Of a DNA stretch of 64,000 nucleotides, positions 24,178 to 37,746 are shown piece after piece (within the stretch, counting starts at the first letter, position 1; every line of letters starts with the position of its first letter). Below the pieces are notes generated by a model. That model did no database searches. It had not been told where the DNA came from and saw only the letters and a list, made by a program, of their open reading frames with translations. This stretch comes from Chondrosia reniformis (Eukaryota > Porifera > Demospongiae > Chondrillida > Chondrillidae). The stretch is taken from positions 5,208,001-5,272,000 of the forward strand of contig OX359190.1 of NCBI GenBank assembly GCA_947172415.1. The letters are read 5' to 3'. The translations under genes were made by a program, and so were the position numbers.

Positions 24178-24820
24178 AAAAATCTAAGATACCATTTTCC
24201 TACATGCTTTGCCTATTCTGTAAAGAGCCTATAGGAAAACTAAACCTGAAGAGAGCTTTGGATGAAGAAACAGGAGTCTTTTCTTCCTTCTTTTCCCTTC
24301 TTTCATCTTCTTCTCCACTGGGTCAGACAGCCGTTTCTGGGAATTCCACCCTTCATCAGTGATCCTGGGAGTCTCTTTATCTTGATCTTCTGTGAATCCT
24401 TGGCACTCTGTGCTAAATCTAGGGGCCTTATATACACTATTTTGGCGCCAAAAGTTAAATAAGGTGTTAATTAAGACAAATGATGAAATTTAATTTTATG
24501 AAAGTAATGTAAGTCAAATTAAATTTTATGAAATAAATCAATTAGTAATCTTGCTTGTACAGGTAAAACAGATTCAGCCAACCATGGACAGAAGTATATA
24601 GGACATATTACTTAAATCTACCTTTAGGTCTTATAGTAGTAACATTCCTTTGGAGGTGGGGTAACACAATATGGGGTAACACAAGACAGTCCTTAAGAAT
24701 ACTAGCTACTTTTTGTTTATACTTGATTCTAACTAGAGGCTGCCGGGATAGGAAGGTTTTAAAGGTTGATTTTAGCTTAAAGTATTTGTAACCCTGCTTA
24801 ATAAGCAGGGTTACAAATAC
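24178..24820 (-). mobile_element. Penelope-like element, copy 2 (3' fragment with snapback end)
   Basis: The minus-strand 3' end is at 24178 (AAAAATCT after TATG). It retains the 3' UTR, the hammerhead-like motif and about 200 bp of the RT C-terminus. Truncation is at 24801, after which the last 19 bases are repeated in reverse complement (24782-24820 is a perfect palindrome, arms 19, one-base centre). Plus-strand short frames here are only the UTR read backwards. Confidence 0.85.
24321..24365 (-). ncRNA. Hammerhead-ribozyme-like motif, Penelope copy 2
   Basis: The core is identical to copy 1 (CTGATGA ... GAAACGGCTGTC, with TGACC pairing to GGATCA). Nothing in the core is mutated relative to copies 1, 3 and 5. 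Confidence 0.6.
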
Positions 24821-27344
24821 GAGTTTTATGTACCCTTTCTATGTACTAGTTGCATGTACTAGTTTCTAGTTGTATCTAATAGTTGTATGCACTGGTTGTG
24901 TGGACTAGTTGTATAAATTACTTGTTTGTCCTAGTTGTATGTACTAGGTGTATGTACTATTTATATACTAGTTATATGTGTATGTACTAGTTATATGTAC
25001 TAGTTGTATATACTAGTTGTGGGTTCTAGTTCTAGTTATACTAGGTACTAGGTAGATCCTAGTTGCATGTACTAGATACAAGTTGATGAACTATTTGTAT
25101 GTACTAGTTATATGTGTATGTATTAAGAATATGTACTAGTTGTCGGAACTAGTTATATTGTACTAGTTTTATGAACTTGTTCTATGAACTAGTGGTGTGT
25201 ACTAGTTGTATTTGCTAGTTGTATATACTACTAGTAATATATAACAGTTGTGTGTTCTAGTTATATGTACTAGTTGTATGAAGTAGGTGGATGTACTAGT
25301 TTTATGAACTCGTATGTACCCATTGCTAGTTTTATGTACTAGTTGTATGTACTAGTTGTATGTATTAGTTGTATGTACTATTTATATGTACTAGTTGTAT
25401 ATACTAGTTGTATGTATTAGTTGTATGTACTAGCTGTGTGAACTAGTTCTGTGTACTAGTTATATGAACTAGCTGTTTGAAGTAGGTGTATGTACTAGTT
25501 TTATGTCTCGTATGTACTCATTGCTAGTTTTATGTACTAGTTGTATGTACTAGTTGTATGTATTAGTTGTATGTACTAGTTATATGTCCTAGTTGTGTGA
25601 ACTAGTTCTGTGTACTAGTTCTATGTACTAGTTGTATGAAGTAGTTGTATGTATTAGTTGTGTGTACTAGTTATATGTATTAGTTGTGTGAACCAGTTCT
25701 ATGTACTAGTGGTGTGTAATTGTTTATGTACTAACTATATTTACTAGTTGTATGTACTAGTAACTAGTTGTATGTACAAGTTAAATGTACTAGTTGTATT
25801 TATTAGTTGTATGTGCTAGTTGTATGTTACAGTTGTATGTACTAGTTGTATGAACTAGTTGTATGTACTCGATACTAGTTGTGTGTACTAGTTGTGCGTA
25901 CTAGTTATATGTACTAGTTTTACGTATTAGTTGTGTGTACTAGTTGTATGTACAAGTTATATGTACTAGTTGTATTTATTAGTTGTATGTACTAGTTGAA
26001 TGTACTAGTTGTTTGTACTAGTTCTATGTACTAGTTGCATGTACAAGTGTTATGCACTATTTATATGTACTAGTTGTAAGTACTAGTTGTAGGTTCTAGT
26101 ACTCGTTGTAACAGGTACTAGGTAGGTTCTATAGTTGTATGTACTAGTTCAATGTACCAGTTGGATGTTCTAGTTTTTTTCTAGTTGCATACACTATTTA
26201 TATGTACTAGTTACCTTTGTATGAATTAGTTTTATGTAGCAGTTGCGATTACTAGATATATGTACTAGTTGTGTGTACTAGTTGTATGTAGTAGTTGTAT
26301 GTAGTAGTTGTATGTACTAGTTCAATGTGCAAGTTGTAGGCACTATTTATATGTATGCGTTGTATGTACTGGTTGTAAGTACTAGCTGTATATACTAGTT
26401 GTAAGTACTAGGTGTAGGTTCTAGTAGTAGTTATACTAGGTACTAGGTTGGTACTATTTGTATATACTAGTTGTATGGACTAGTTGTATGTACTAATTAA
26501 TTGTTGTACTTGTTGTATGCACTCATACTTGTTGTATGTACTAGTTGTAAGTACTAGTTTTATGTACTCAATACTTGTTGTGTGAACTAGTTGTATGTTC
26601 TAGTTTATGTTCTAGTTGTATATACTATTTATATGTACTTGTTACCTGTGTATAGACTAGTTTCATATAGTAGTTGTGTGTACTAGTTATATGTGTGTGT
26701 AAAAAGTATATGTACTAGTTGTATGTACAAGGTGTATGTAATAGTTATAGGTTCTAGTACTAGTTATTGTGGTTAACAGGTGGGTACAAGTTGTATGTAC
26801 TACCTGTTTGTACTATTTGTATGTATTAATTGTATGTACTAGTTGATTTTACTTGTTGTATATACTAGTACAAGTTATATTTACTAGTTGTAGGTACAAG
26901 TTGTATGTAGTAGTTGCATGTGGTGGTTGTATGTACAAATTGCATATACTGGTTGTATGTAATAGTTGCATGTACTAGTTATGTACCAATTGTATGAACT
27001 AGTTGTTTGTATATATAACTTGTATGTACTAGCTGTGTACTAGTTGCATATACTAGTTTTATGTGGTAGTTTTATGTTCATCTTTTTAACTAGCTGTATG
27101 AACTAATGTCTTGTTGTTCATACTAGTTGTATGTATGAGTTTTATGTACTCTTTCTATGTACTAGTTGCATGTACTAGTTTCTTGTTGTATGTACTAGTC
27201 CTATGCACTGGTTGTGTGTACTAGTTGTATATATTACTTCTTTGTCCTAGTTGTATGTACTAGGTGTATGTACTATTAATATATACTAGTTATATGTGTA
27301 TGGTCTAGTTGTATGTACTAGTTGTATGTACCAGTAGTGCACAC
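24821..27344 (+). repeat. 13-bp minisatellite, plus polarity (block 6)
   Basis: This is satellite, including a tandem variant around 25270-25640 in which a unit with TCGTATGTACTCATTGCTAG repeats, and the first part of duplication copy 2 from about 25915. Confidence 0.95.
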
Positions 27345-27970
27345 GACTGGAACATACAACTTGAACCTACAACAAGGAAATATTGCTAGTACCTACAACT
27401 AGCAAACATAACTAGTACTAGTACTTAAATCTAGTACACACAACTAGTATATACAACAATTGCATGCAACTAGTACATAAGACTAATACATACAACTAGT
27501 GTATACAATTAGAACCTACAACTAGTAGATACAATTAGTACACACAACCTAAAACTATAGCTAGTACTAGTACATACAAATAGTACATACAAATAGTACA
27601 TGCAGTTAGTACATACAATTAGTACAAACAACTAGGATATACATACAACTAGTACATACAACTAGGTCATACAACTAGAACTACAAATATTATTTAAAAC
27701 TAGTCCAAAAATGAGAACATAAAACAAGTACATTCAACTACTAGTACATAGAACGAGGACATACAACAAGTACATACAGCTAATACATAAAACTAGTACA
27801 TAGAACTAGTACGTACAACTAGTACATACAGCTAGATACTAGTACAATCAACTAGTACATACAAAGAGTAACTACAACTTATATACACTACTTGTACATA
27901 TAACAAGTACGTACACATATAACTACTACATATAAATATTACATACAAATAGTATATACAACTAGTTCAT
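25915..27970 (+). repeat. Long direct duplication in satellite, copy 2
   Basis: This is the partner of 20070-22290, colinear through the polarity switch at about 27345. Confidence 0.8.
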
Positions 27971-30900
27971 ACAACTAGTACACACAGCTAGGACATACAA
28001 CTAGTTAATACACTTTGTACAAACAGTATTACATACAACTATTACACACAACTAGTTAATACACCTAGTATATACAATAATTACACACAACTAATACATA
28101 CAAATAGTACATACAACTTGTATCTAGTCCATGCAACTAGGATCTACATAGTACCTAGTATAACTAGGACTAGAACCTACAACCAGTACATACAACTAGT
28201 ACATATAACTAGTTCATACAGCTAGTATATACACCTAGTACACGCAACTACTACATATAAGTAGTACATACACCACATTTAAATAGTATATACAACTAGA
28301 ACATAAACTAGAACCTACAACTAGTACATACAACTAGGAGCTACCTAGTACGTGGTACAACTAGTATTAGAAGCGACAACTAGTGTCTACACCTTGTAAA
28401 ACAACTATTATCGAGTACACACAACTAGTACAAACAACTAATACATGCAACTATATAGTATATACAACTAGGACATACAACCAGGACATACTACTAGTAT
28501 ATACAACAAATACACACATCTAGTATATAAAACTAGTACACACAACTTCTAGCCAGAACATACAACCAGGATCTACCTAGGACCTAGTATAACTAGTACA
28601 AGAACTAACAACTAGAGCATAGAACTAGTACATACAACTAATACATACAAATAGTGCCTACAACTAGTAAATATGACTATTACATACAACTAATAAAAAC
28701 AATTAGAACCTAAAACTGGTATGTATATAAAATACATACAATTAGTACATATAACTAGAACATACAACTAGTTACTGGTACAACAACTAGTACATACAAC
28801 TAGTAACTACAAATAGTAAATATAGTTAGTACATACAACAATTAGACACAACTAGAACATATAGCTAGTACATACACATATAACAAGTGTATATAAATGG
28901 TAAGTACACCTAGTAAATACAACTAGGATATACAAGAATTTTAAACAACTAGTACACACAACCAGTACATACAACTAGTGCATAGAACTAGAAACTAGTA
29001 TATACATACAACTAGTACATAGCTAGTACATACAAATAATATATAAATACAACTAGTACATACATTGGGTACATAACTAGTACATGCAACTAGTTCTTAC
29101 AACTAGTACATAAAATTCATACATGCAACTTCTACATCCAACTACTACCTACAATAATACCAACAACTATTAAATATAACTAATACTAGTATATACAACT
29201 AGTAGAGAAAACTAGTATATACACCTAGTGCATAAAATTAGTACATACAACTAGTACATACAATTAGTACATACAATTAGTACATAGAAGGAGTACATAA
29301 AGGTAGTACATACAACTAGTGTATACAACTGGTACATAACTAGTACATACAACTAGTACATACAACCAGTACCTACAACTAGAGATATTACCTGTACTAG
29401 TACTTACAATTAGTACAATCAAGTAGTACCTACAATTAGTTCATACAAATTGTACAAACAGCTAGTACATACAACTAGTACATATAACTAGTACATACAG
29501 CTAGTACATTTACTTATTATATACACATATAACTAGCACATACAAATAGTTCATCAACTTGTATCTAGTACATTCAACTAGGACAAACGAGTAATATATA
29601 CAACTAGTCCACACAACCAGTGCATACAACTAGTACATACAACTAGAAACTAGTACATGCAACAAGTACATAATAAGAGTACATAAAATGCATACATACA
29701 ACTAGTACCAACAACAAGACACTAGTACATACAGCCAGTTCATATAACATGAATTTAAAACTACCACATAAAACTAGTATATACAACTATTACACAGTTA
29801 GTACATACAAGAAATTTATACATACAACTAGTACAATCAACTAGTCCATAAAACTAGTTCATACAACTAGTACATACATTTCGTATCTTCAACGAGTAAA
29901 TCTAACTAGAACTATTTCATACAACTAGTACATACAACTAAAACATAAAACTAGACCCACAATTAGTACATACAACTAGTACAGACAACTAGTACAGATT
30001 ACTAGTTCATACAAGTAGTACATACAACCAGACCATACAACTAGTACATACAACTAGTAAATAGTACATAAAACTAGTACATATAACTAGTACATACAAG
30101 TAGTACCTACAACTTGTTAATATTACCAGTAATAGTACCTACAACTAGTTCCTACAACTAGTTCATACAACTAGTACGTCAAAAGTGCATAAAACTAGTT
30201 AAGACAACTAGTACAAACAACTACAACATAACTACTACATACAACTAGTGTGTACAACTAGAACATACAATTGGTACATACAACTATTACATTAAACCTG
30301 TACATACAACTTTTACCTACAACTAGTAAATAAACCTAGTACTAGTACATACAACTAGTACATGTAACTACTTCATACAACTAGTATATATTACTACTAT
30401 ATACAACTAGTACAATCAAAATAGTCCATAAAACTAGTTCATACAACTAGTACGTACATTTAGTATCTACAACGAGTAAATATAACTAGCAACGTGTACA
30501 CACGATAACTTACAACTAGTACATAAAACTACTTCATACCATTAGTACATATAACTTATTACTTACATCTAGTACATACAACTAGTATCTACAACTAGTA
30601 CATAAAACAAGACCTAACATTAGTACATACAACTAGTACACACAAGTAGTACATATTACTAGTTCATACAACTAGTACATACAACGGAACCATACAACTA
30701 GTACATACAACCAGACCATACAACTAGTAAATAGAACTAGCAAATTGTACATACAACTAGTACCTATAACTAGTACACACAGCTAGTACATATAACCAGT
30801 ACATATAACTAGTACATACACCTAGTACATACAACTAGTAAATAGTACATACAACTTGTACATATAACTAGTACATACAAGTAGTACCTACAACTATATA

Positions 30901-33900
30901 ATATTACCTGTAATAGTACCAACAACTATCTAATATTACCTATAATAGTATCTACAACTAGTTCATACAACTAGTACATAAACGTGCATAAAACTAGTTA
31001 AGACAACTAGCACAAACAACTACTACATAATTGGTACATACAACTAGGACATACAACTAGTATATACAATCAGTACAAACAACTATTACATAAACCTGTA
31101 CATACAACTTTTACCTACAACTGGTAAATAAACCTAGTACTAGTACATACAACTAGTCCATACACCTAGTAAATATAACTAGTTCCTGCAACTAACAAAT
31201 ATAACCAGTACATACAACTAGTACATTCAGCTAGTCCATAAAACTAGTTAATACAACTAGAACGTACGTTTAGGATCTTCAACGTGTTAATGAAACTATT
31301 ACTAGTACATACAACTAGTAAATTACTTACAATCAGTTCATACAACTAGTTCATGCAAATAGTACATACACCTAGTACATACGGTCTGAACATACAACTA
31401 ATTTTGAGTACATACATGTAGAACATACAAGTCATACAAACAACTAGTAACGAGTACATAAAAACTATTCCATTCAACCAATACATACAACTAGCACATT
31501 CTAATAGTAGATACAACTAGTACATACATATAGTACTGACAAATATTAAATATTATATTCAACTGATACATAAAACTAGAACATAAAACTAGTACATAAA
31601 CTAGTACAATTCTAGTACATACATCTATAGTAAATACAACTAGTACATACAACTAGTACATTCACCTAGTACATACAACTAGTCCAATAACTAGTACATA
31701 TAATACATACAACAAGTACATATAACTAGAAAATACAACTAGTGCACACAACTAGTACCTACCGAGTACTTAGTATAACTAGTACTAGAAAGTACTAAAT
31801 AAAACATAGTACATTCAAGTACTATATATAATTTGTACAAACAACAAGTACACAAACTAGTATCGCGTACAAATAACTAGTACATACAACTAGTACAAAC
31901 AATTAGAACATACAACTAGTAAATACAAATAGTACATGTAACTAGTACAAACAACTACTAAATATAACTTGTAAAAACAACTAGTACACAAACTAGTATC
32001 GAGTACATACAACTAGTACATATAACTAGTACAAACAATTAGAACATACAACTAGTACATACAACTGTACCATACAACTAGTACATACAACTAATACGTA
32101 CCACTAGTACATATAACTAGTAAGGACAACTAGTACACACAACTAGTATCGAGTACATACAAAACTAGTATCGAGTACATACAAAACTAGTACATACAAC
32201 TAGTACAAACAATTAGAACATACAACTAGTACATACAATTGAAACATACAACTAGCACATACAACTAATAAATACAACTAGTACATATAACTTGTACATG
32301 CAACTAGTTACTAGTACATACAACTAGTACATACAACTAGTCACTGCAACTAGTAAATATAGCTTGTACATAAACAATTACACACAACTAGTTCATAGAA
32401 GTATTAGATACAACTAGTACACACAGCTTGTTCACAGAACGTGTACATAAATCTACCACATAAAACTTGTACATAAAACTGGTACGTAAAACTAGTACAT
32501 ACACCTAATACTTACAATTAGTACATACAACTAGTACACACAACTACACCTAGTACATACAACTAGTCCATACAATTAGTACATAGAACGAGTACATACA
32601 ACTAGTACATAAAACTAGGACCTACCTATTACATAGTTCAACTAGTACTAGAACCTACAATTAGTGCATACAACTAGTACATACAACTAGTAAATATAAC
32701 TAATACTAGTCCATACAACTAGTACATACAAATAGTACCTAGAAGTAATAAATACAACCAGTACTAGCACATACAACTAGTACATACACCTAGAACATAC
32801 AACTGGTACATACACCTAGTCCATACAACTAGTACACACAAGTAGCAAATACAATTAGTTCTATAACTAGTACATAGAACTAGTACATATATATAGCCAT
32901 TACAAACAATTAGTTCATAGTACTTGTAAATATAACTGGTACACATCTAGTACATATACCTAGTACATACATCTAGTACATTCAATTAGAACAAATACAT
33001 AGAACATACACACATAACTAGAACATATAAATAGTACATATAACTACTACATTCAACTAGAACATAAAACTAGCACAAACAATTAGTACTTTCAACTAGT
33101 AACTAACAAAAACAACTAGTACATAACTAGTACACACATCTAGTACATACAACGAGTACACACAATTAGTACATACAAATATTACATTCAGCTAGTAAAT
33201 TCAACTAGTACCTACAACTAGTACATACAACTATTACCTACAACTAGTAAATATAACCAATACTAGTACATATAACTAGTACATACAACTAGTACATACA
33301 ACTAGCTACGAGTGCATACAACCAGTACATACAACAAGCTACAAATACATACAACTTGTACCTAAAACTAGTATATACAACTACTTCATAAAACAAGTCC
33401 ATAAACAGGTAACTAGTACATATAAACGGTATACACAACTAGAACATACAATTAGTATATTGAACTATTATATACAACTAGAACCTATTTAGTGTCTAGT
33501 ACAACTAGTACTAGAACCCACAACTAGTACTTACAACTAGTACATACAACAACTATCGAGTACATAAAACTAGTACTTACAACTAGTACTTACAACAAGT
33601 ATCGAGTGCATACAACTAGTACATACAACTAGTCCATACAACTAGTACATACAACTAGTACCTACCTAGTATTTAGTATAACTGATACTAGAGTGTACAA
33701 CTAGTAATTACAACTAGTACATACAGCTAGTACATACAACTAGCACCTACCTAGTATCTAGTATAACTGATACTAGAGTGTACAACTAGTAATTACAACT
33801 AGTACATACAGCTAGTACTTACAACTAGTACATACAACTAGTACATATAAGCGGTTCATACAACTACTAAATATAACTCGTACAAACAACTAGTACACAA

Positions 33901-34530
33901 ATTTGTATCAAGTACATATAACTAGTACATATAACTAGTACAAACAATTAGAACATACAACTAGTACATACAATTGGAACATAAAACTAGTACATATAAC
34001 TAGTACGCACAACTCGTACACACAACTAGTATAGAGTACATACAACTAGTCCATACAAGTAGTACATACCACTAGTTATTACAACTAGTACATACTTTTA
34101 GTACGTATAAATAGTGCATACAACTAGTACATGCAACTAGTACATGAAGCTAGTACATACAACTGGAACATACAACTAGCACTTACAACTAAAAAATACA
34201 ACTAGTACATATAACTTGTACATACAACTAGATACTAGTACATACAACTAGTACATACAACTAGTCCATACAACTAGTCCATACAACTAGTACATACTAC
34301 TAAGACCTACCTATTACATAGTTCAACTATACTAGAACCTACAATTAGTACATAAAACTAGTACATACAACTAGTACATACAACTAATAGATTCAACTGG
34401 GACATAAACTAGTACGTATAACTAGTGCATACAATTAGTGCATATAACTAGTAAATATTACTAGTACTAGTCCATACAACTAGTACACACAAGTAGCACA
34501 TACAATTAGTTCTATAATTAGTATATAGAA
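27345..34530 (-). repeat. 13-bp minisatellite, minus polarity (block 7)
   Basis: This is a long AACTAGTACATAC array without inserted genes. Short frames rich in Tyr, Cys, Thr and Ser in this range are satellite translated. From about 32880 the sequence is part of a larger tandem repeat (see 35281-37308). Confidence 0.95.
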
Positions 34531-35277
34531 ATATTAAAAATTTTCTACAAAAATAGTGAAGATGTAGGGATGGCATAAAAAGTAGAGAAACAAGAAAGGG
34601 ATGTTACACAGTGAAGCATTAGCTGTGCATGAATCATACAACACCCTTGCTTGTAGGATTCATGTATAGCTAATGCTTCACTGTGTAACATCCCTTTCTT
34701 GTTTCTCTACTTTTTATGCCATCCCTACATCTTCACTATTTTTGTAGAAAATTTTTAATATTTCTAGTTTCTGTACTTTTTATGGAGCATGGGCTAGGAA
34801 TTAGATTCATATAATTAAAATTATTTTGGTTTCGCAATCTTCGACTGATTATGACGTCATTAAAATGGCGACTTTATTGAGGCCTTGACTCTAGGGTCAT
34901 GAAAACCGCCATGCTCAATAATAGCGTTATCGCTCTCGCTTCTACAAAAGAATACAGCTCGGAAAATTTGCAGTAGTTTCGTGTAACAATTAGTCCAAAA
35001 GCTTATATAGTTTTTTAGTTATGGCTGACGAAGAATAAGAAGAAGAAGAATATGAAGAAGACGAAAATGGGAATTTTTAAAGTTTATTATTTCGCCAGCG
35101 GGACATATTCGCTTGCTTTTAAGGTCTATTTAGAGTATTTATATTGTATATTTAGCTATACATAGCCTTGTTTTGTCGATTTTCGGCCTATTTCGGGATT
35201 TCGCTCCTATACCAATGTATGGGGAAAACGAAAAAAACCGTGTCATCCCTACATAGGGAGTACTACCGTACTCCCTG
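34531..35277 (+). mobile_element. Foldback element, copy B (747 bp), with target duplication
   Basis: A near-perfect hairpin at 34531-34765 has arms of about 100 bp. Unique sequence follows, and the CAGGGAGTAC-type hairpin closes it. Flanks are ATAGAA on both sides (34525-34530 and 35278-35283), and the empty site with a single ATAGAA is preserved at 36877-36882 in the neighbouring satellite repeat unit. This defines both ends and a 6-bp target duplication. No convincing protein is encoded: the acidic MADEE frame is stopped by TAA after five codons here and in copy A. Confidence 0.85.
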
Positions 35278-37311
35278 ATAGAAGTAGTACATAAAACGGG
35301 TACATATAACTAGAACATACAACTTGTACATATAACAGGTACGTAGCCATTACATACAATTAGTTCATAAAACTTGTAAATATAACTGGTACACATCTAG
35401 TACATATACCTAGTATATACAACTAGTACATTCAATTAGTACATTTAAATAGAACATACACATATAACTAGAACATATACATAGATCATAAAACTAGTAC
35501 ATTCAACTAGAACATAAAACTAGCACAAACAATTAGTACTTTCAACTAGTAACTAACAAAAACAACTAGTACATAACTAGTACACACATCTAGTACATAC
35601 AACGAGTACACACAATTAGTACATACAAATATTACCTTCAGCTAGTAAATTCAACTAGTACCTACAACTAGTACGTACAACTATTACCTACAACTAGTAA
35701 ATATAACCAATACTAGTACATATAACTAGTACATACAACTAGTACATACAACTAGCTACGAGTGCATACAACCAGTACACACAACAAGCTACAAATACAT
35801 ACAACTTGTACCTAAAACTAGTATATACAACTACTTCGTAAAACAAGTCCATAAACAGGTAACTAGTACATATAAATGGTATACACAACTAGAACATAAA
35901 CTAGAACATACAATTAGTATATTGAACTATTATATACAACTAGAACCTATTTAGTGTCTAGTACAACTAGTACTAGAACCCACAACTAGTACTTACAACT
36001 AGTACATACAACAACTATCGAGTACATAAAACTAGTACTTACAACTAGTACTTACAACAAGTATCGAGTGCATACAACTAGTACATACAACTAGTACCTA
36101 CCTAGTATCTAGTATAACTGATACTAGAGTGTACAACTAGTAATTACAACTAGTACATACAGCTAGTACTTACAACTAGTACATACAACTAGTACATATA
36201 AGCGGTTCATACAACTACTAAATATAACTCGTACAAACAACTAGTACACAAATTTTGTATCGAGTACATATAACTAGTACATATAACTAGTACAAACAAT
36301 TAGAACATACAACTAGTACATACAATTGGAACATAAAACTAGTACATATAACTAGTACGCACAACTCGTACACACAACTAGTATAGAGTACATACAACTA
36401 GTCCATACAAGTAGTACATACCACTAGTTATTACAACTAGTACATACTTTTAGTACGTATAAATAGTGCATACAACTAGTACATGCAACTAGTACATAAA
36501 GCTAGTACATACAACTGGAACATACAACTAGCACTTACAACTAAAAAATACAACTAGTACATATAACTTGTACATACAACTAGACACTAGTACATACAAC
36601 TAGTACATACAACTAGTCCATACAACTAGTCCATACAACTAGTACATACTACTAAGACCTACCTATTACATAGTTCAACTATACTAGAACCTACAATTAG
36701 TACATAAAACTAGTACATACAACTAGTACATACAACTAATAGATTCAACTGGGACATAAACTAGTACGTATAACTAGTGCATACAATTAGTGCATATAAC
36801 TAGTAAATATTACTAGTACTAGTCCATACAACTAGTACACACAAGTAGCACATACAATTAGTTCTATAATTAGTATATAGAAGTAGTACATAAAACGGGT
36901 ACATATAACTAGAACATACAACTTGTACATATAACAGGTACGTAGCCATTACATACAATTAGTTCATAAAACTTGTAAATATAACTGGTACACATCTAGT
37001 ACATATACCTAGTATATACAACTAGTACATTCAATTAGTACATTTAAATAGAACATACACATATAACTAGAACATATACATAGATCATAAAACTAGTACA
37101 TTCAACTAGAACATAAAACTAGCACAAACAACTAGTACTTACAACTAGTAACTAGTAAAAACAACTAGTACATAACTAGTACTTAAGACTAGTTTTTACA
37201 ACAAGTACGCACAATTAGTACATACAAATATTACATTCAGCTAGTAAATTCAACTAGTACCTACAACTAGTACGTACAACTATTACCTACAACTAGTAAA
37301 TAAAACCAGTA
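35278..37311 (-). repeat. 13-bp minisatellite, minus polarity, with 1.6-kb higher-order repeat
   Basis: A unit of about 1.6 kb (35281-36880) is followed by a partial next unit (36881-37308), both starting GAAGTAGTACATAAAACGGG. A related earlier unit spans about 32880-34530. The last unit is interrupted by the transposon at 37312. Confidence 0.85.
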
Positions 37312-37344
37312 CTATAGTGCATTTCACCAAAAATGACAAATTTT
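37312..37344 (+). repeat. Left terminal inverted repeat of the transposon
   Basis: 33 bp, matching 41242-41274 in reverse complement with three mismatches (positions 16, 19 and 28). The first 15 bases are identical. Confidence 0.9.
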
Positions 37345-37746
37345 ATACCAAGTCGCTTTAGATGTATTTTAGATTAAACTGAAACGATTTTGGTATCATA
37401 TTAGAGAATAATCATAACGGCATTGGTATCTTCTTTCGGATTTCGAAAATGTTGGAGATACGCCGAGTTACAGCTCTTTGAAAGGGACCACCTGTTTCAG
37501 CCAATGAAATTGCAGTATTCGGTCATTTTTGCATAACTAATGAGGTCACGAAGGAGTTACGTCGTATGTTACACGCGTGTTACCTTAATCACAAGATGGT
37601 GGTTGCTAAGAGAAAAAGCAAATGCGTATACATATTAGGCTTTTTTACAATAACTAAGCATTTTTCCTTGGCAAAGCTTCTTTCGAGAGTGCAGCTATAA
37701 AAGCAGATGCGTTTTAAAATCGTAAAAGCTTATTTTCAGTACGGGT

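Noticed and set aside
24171-24462. Plus-strand frames with Phe/Ser/Leu-rich sequence (also at 48536-48866)
   Set aside because: They lie in the Penelope 3' UTR read backwards; the same sequence holds the hammerhead-like motif on the minus strand.
32764-32946. Tyr/Cys/Thr-rich open frame
   Set aside because: It is the 13-bp satellite translated; similar frames appear wherever the array avoids stops.
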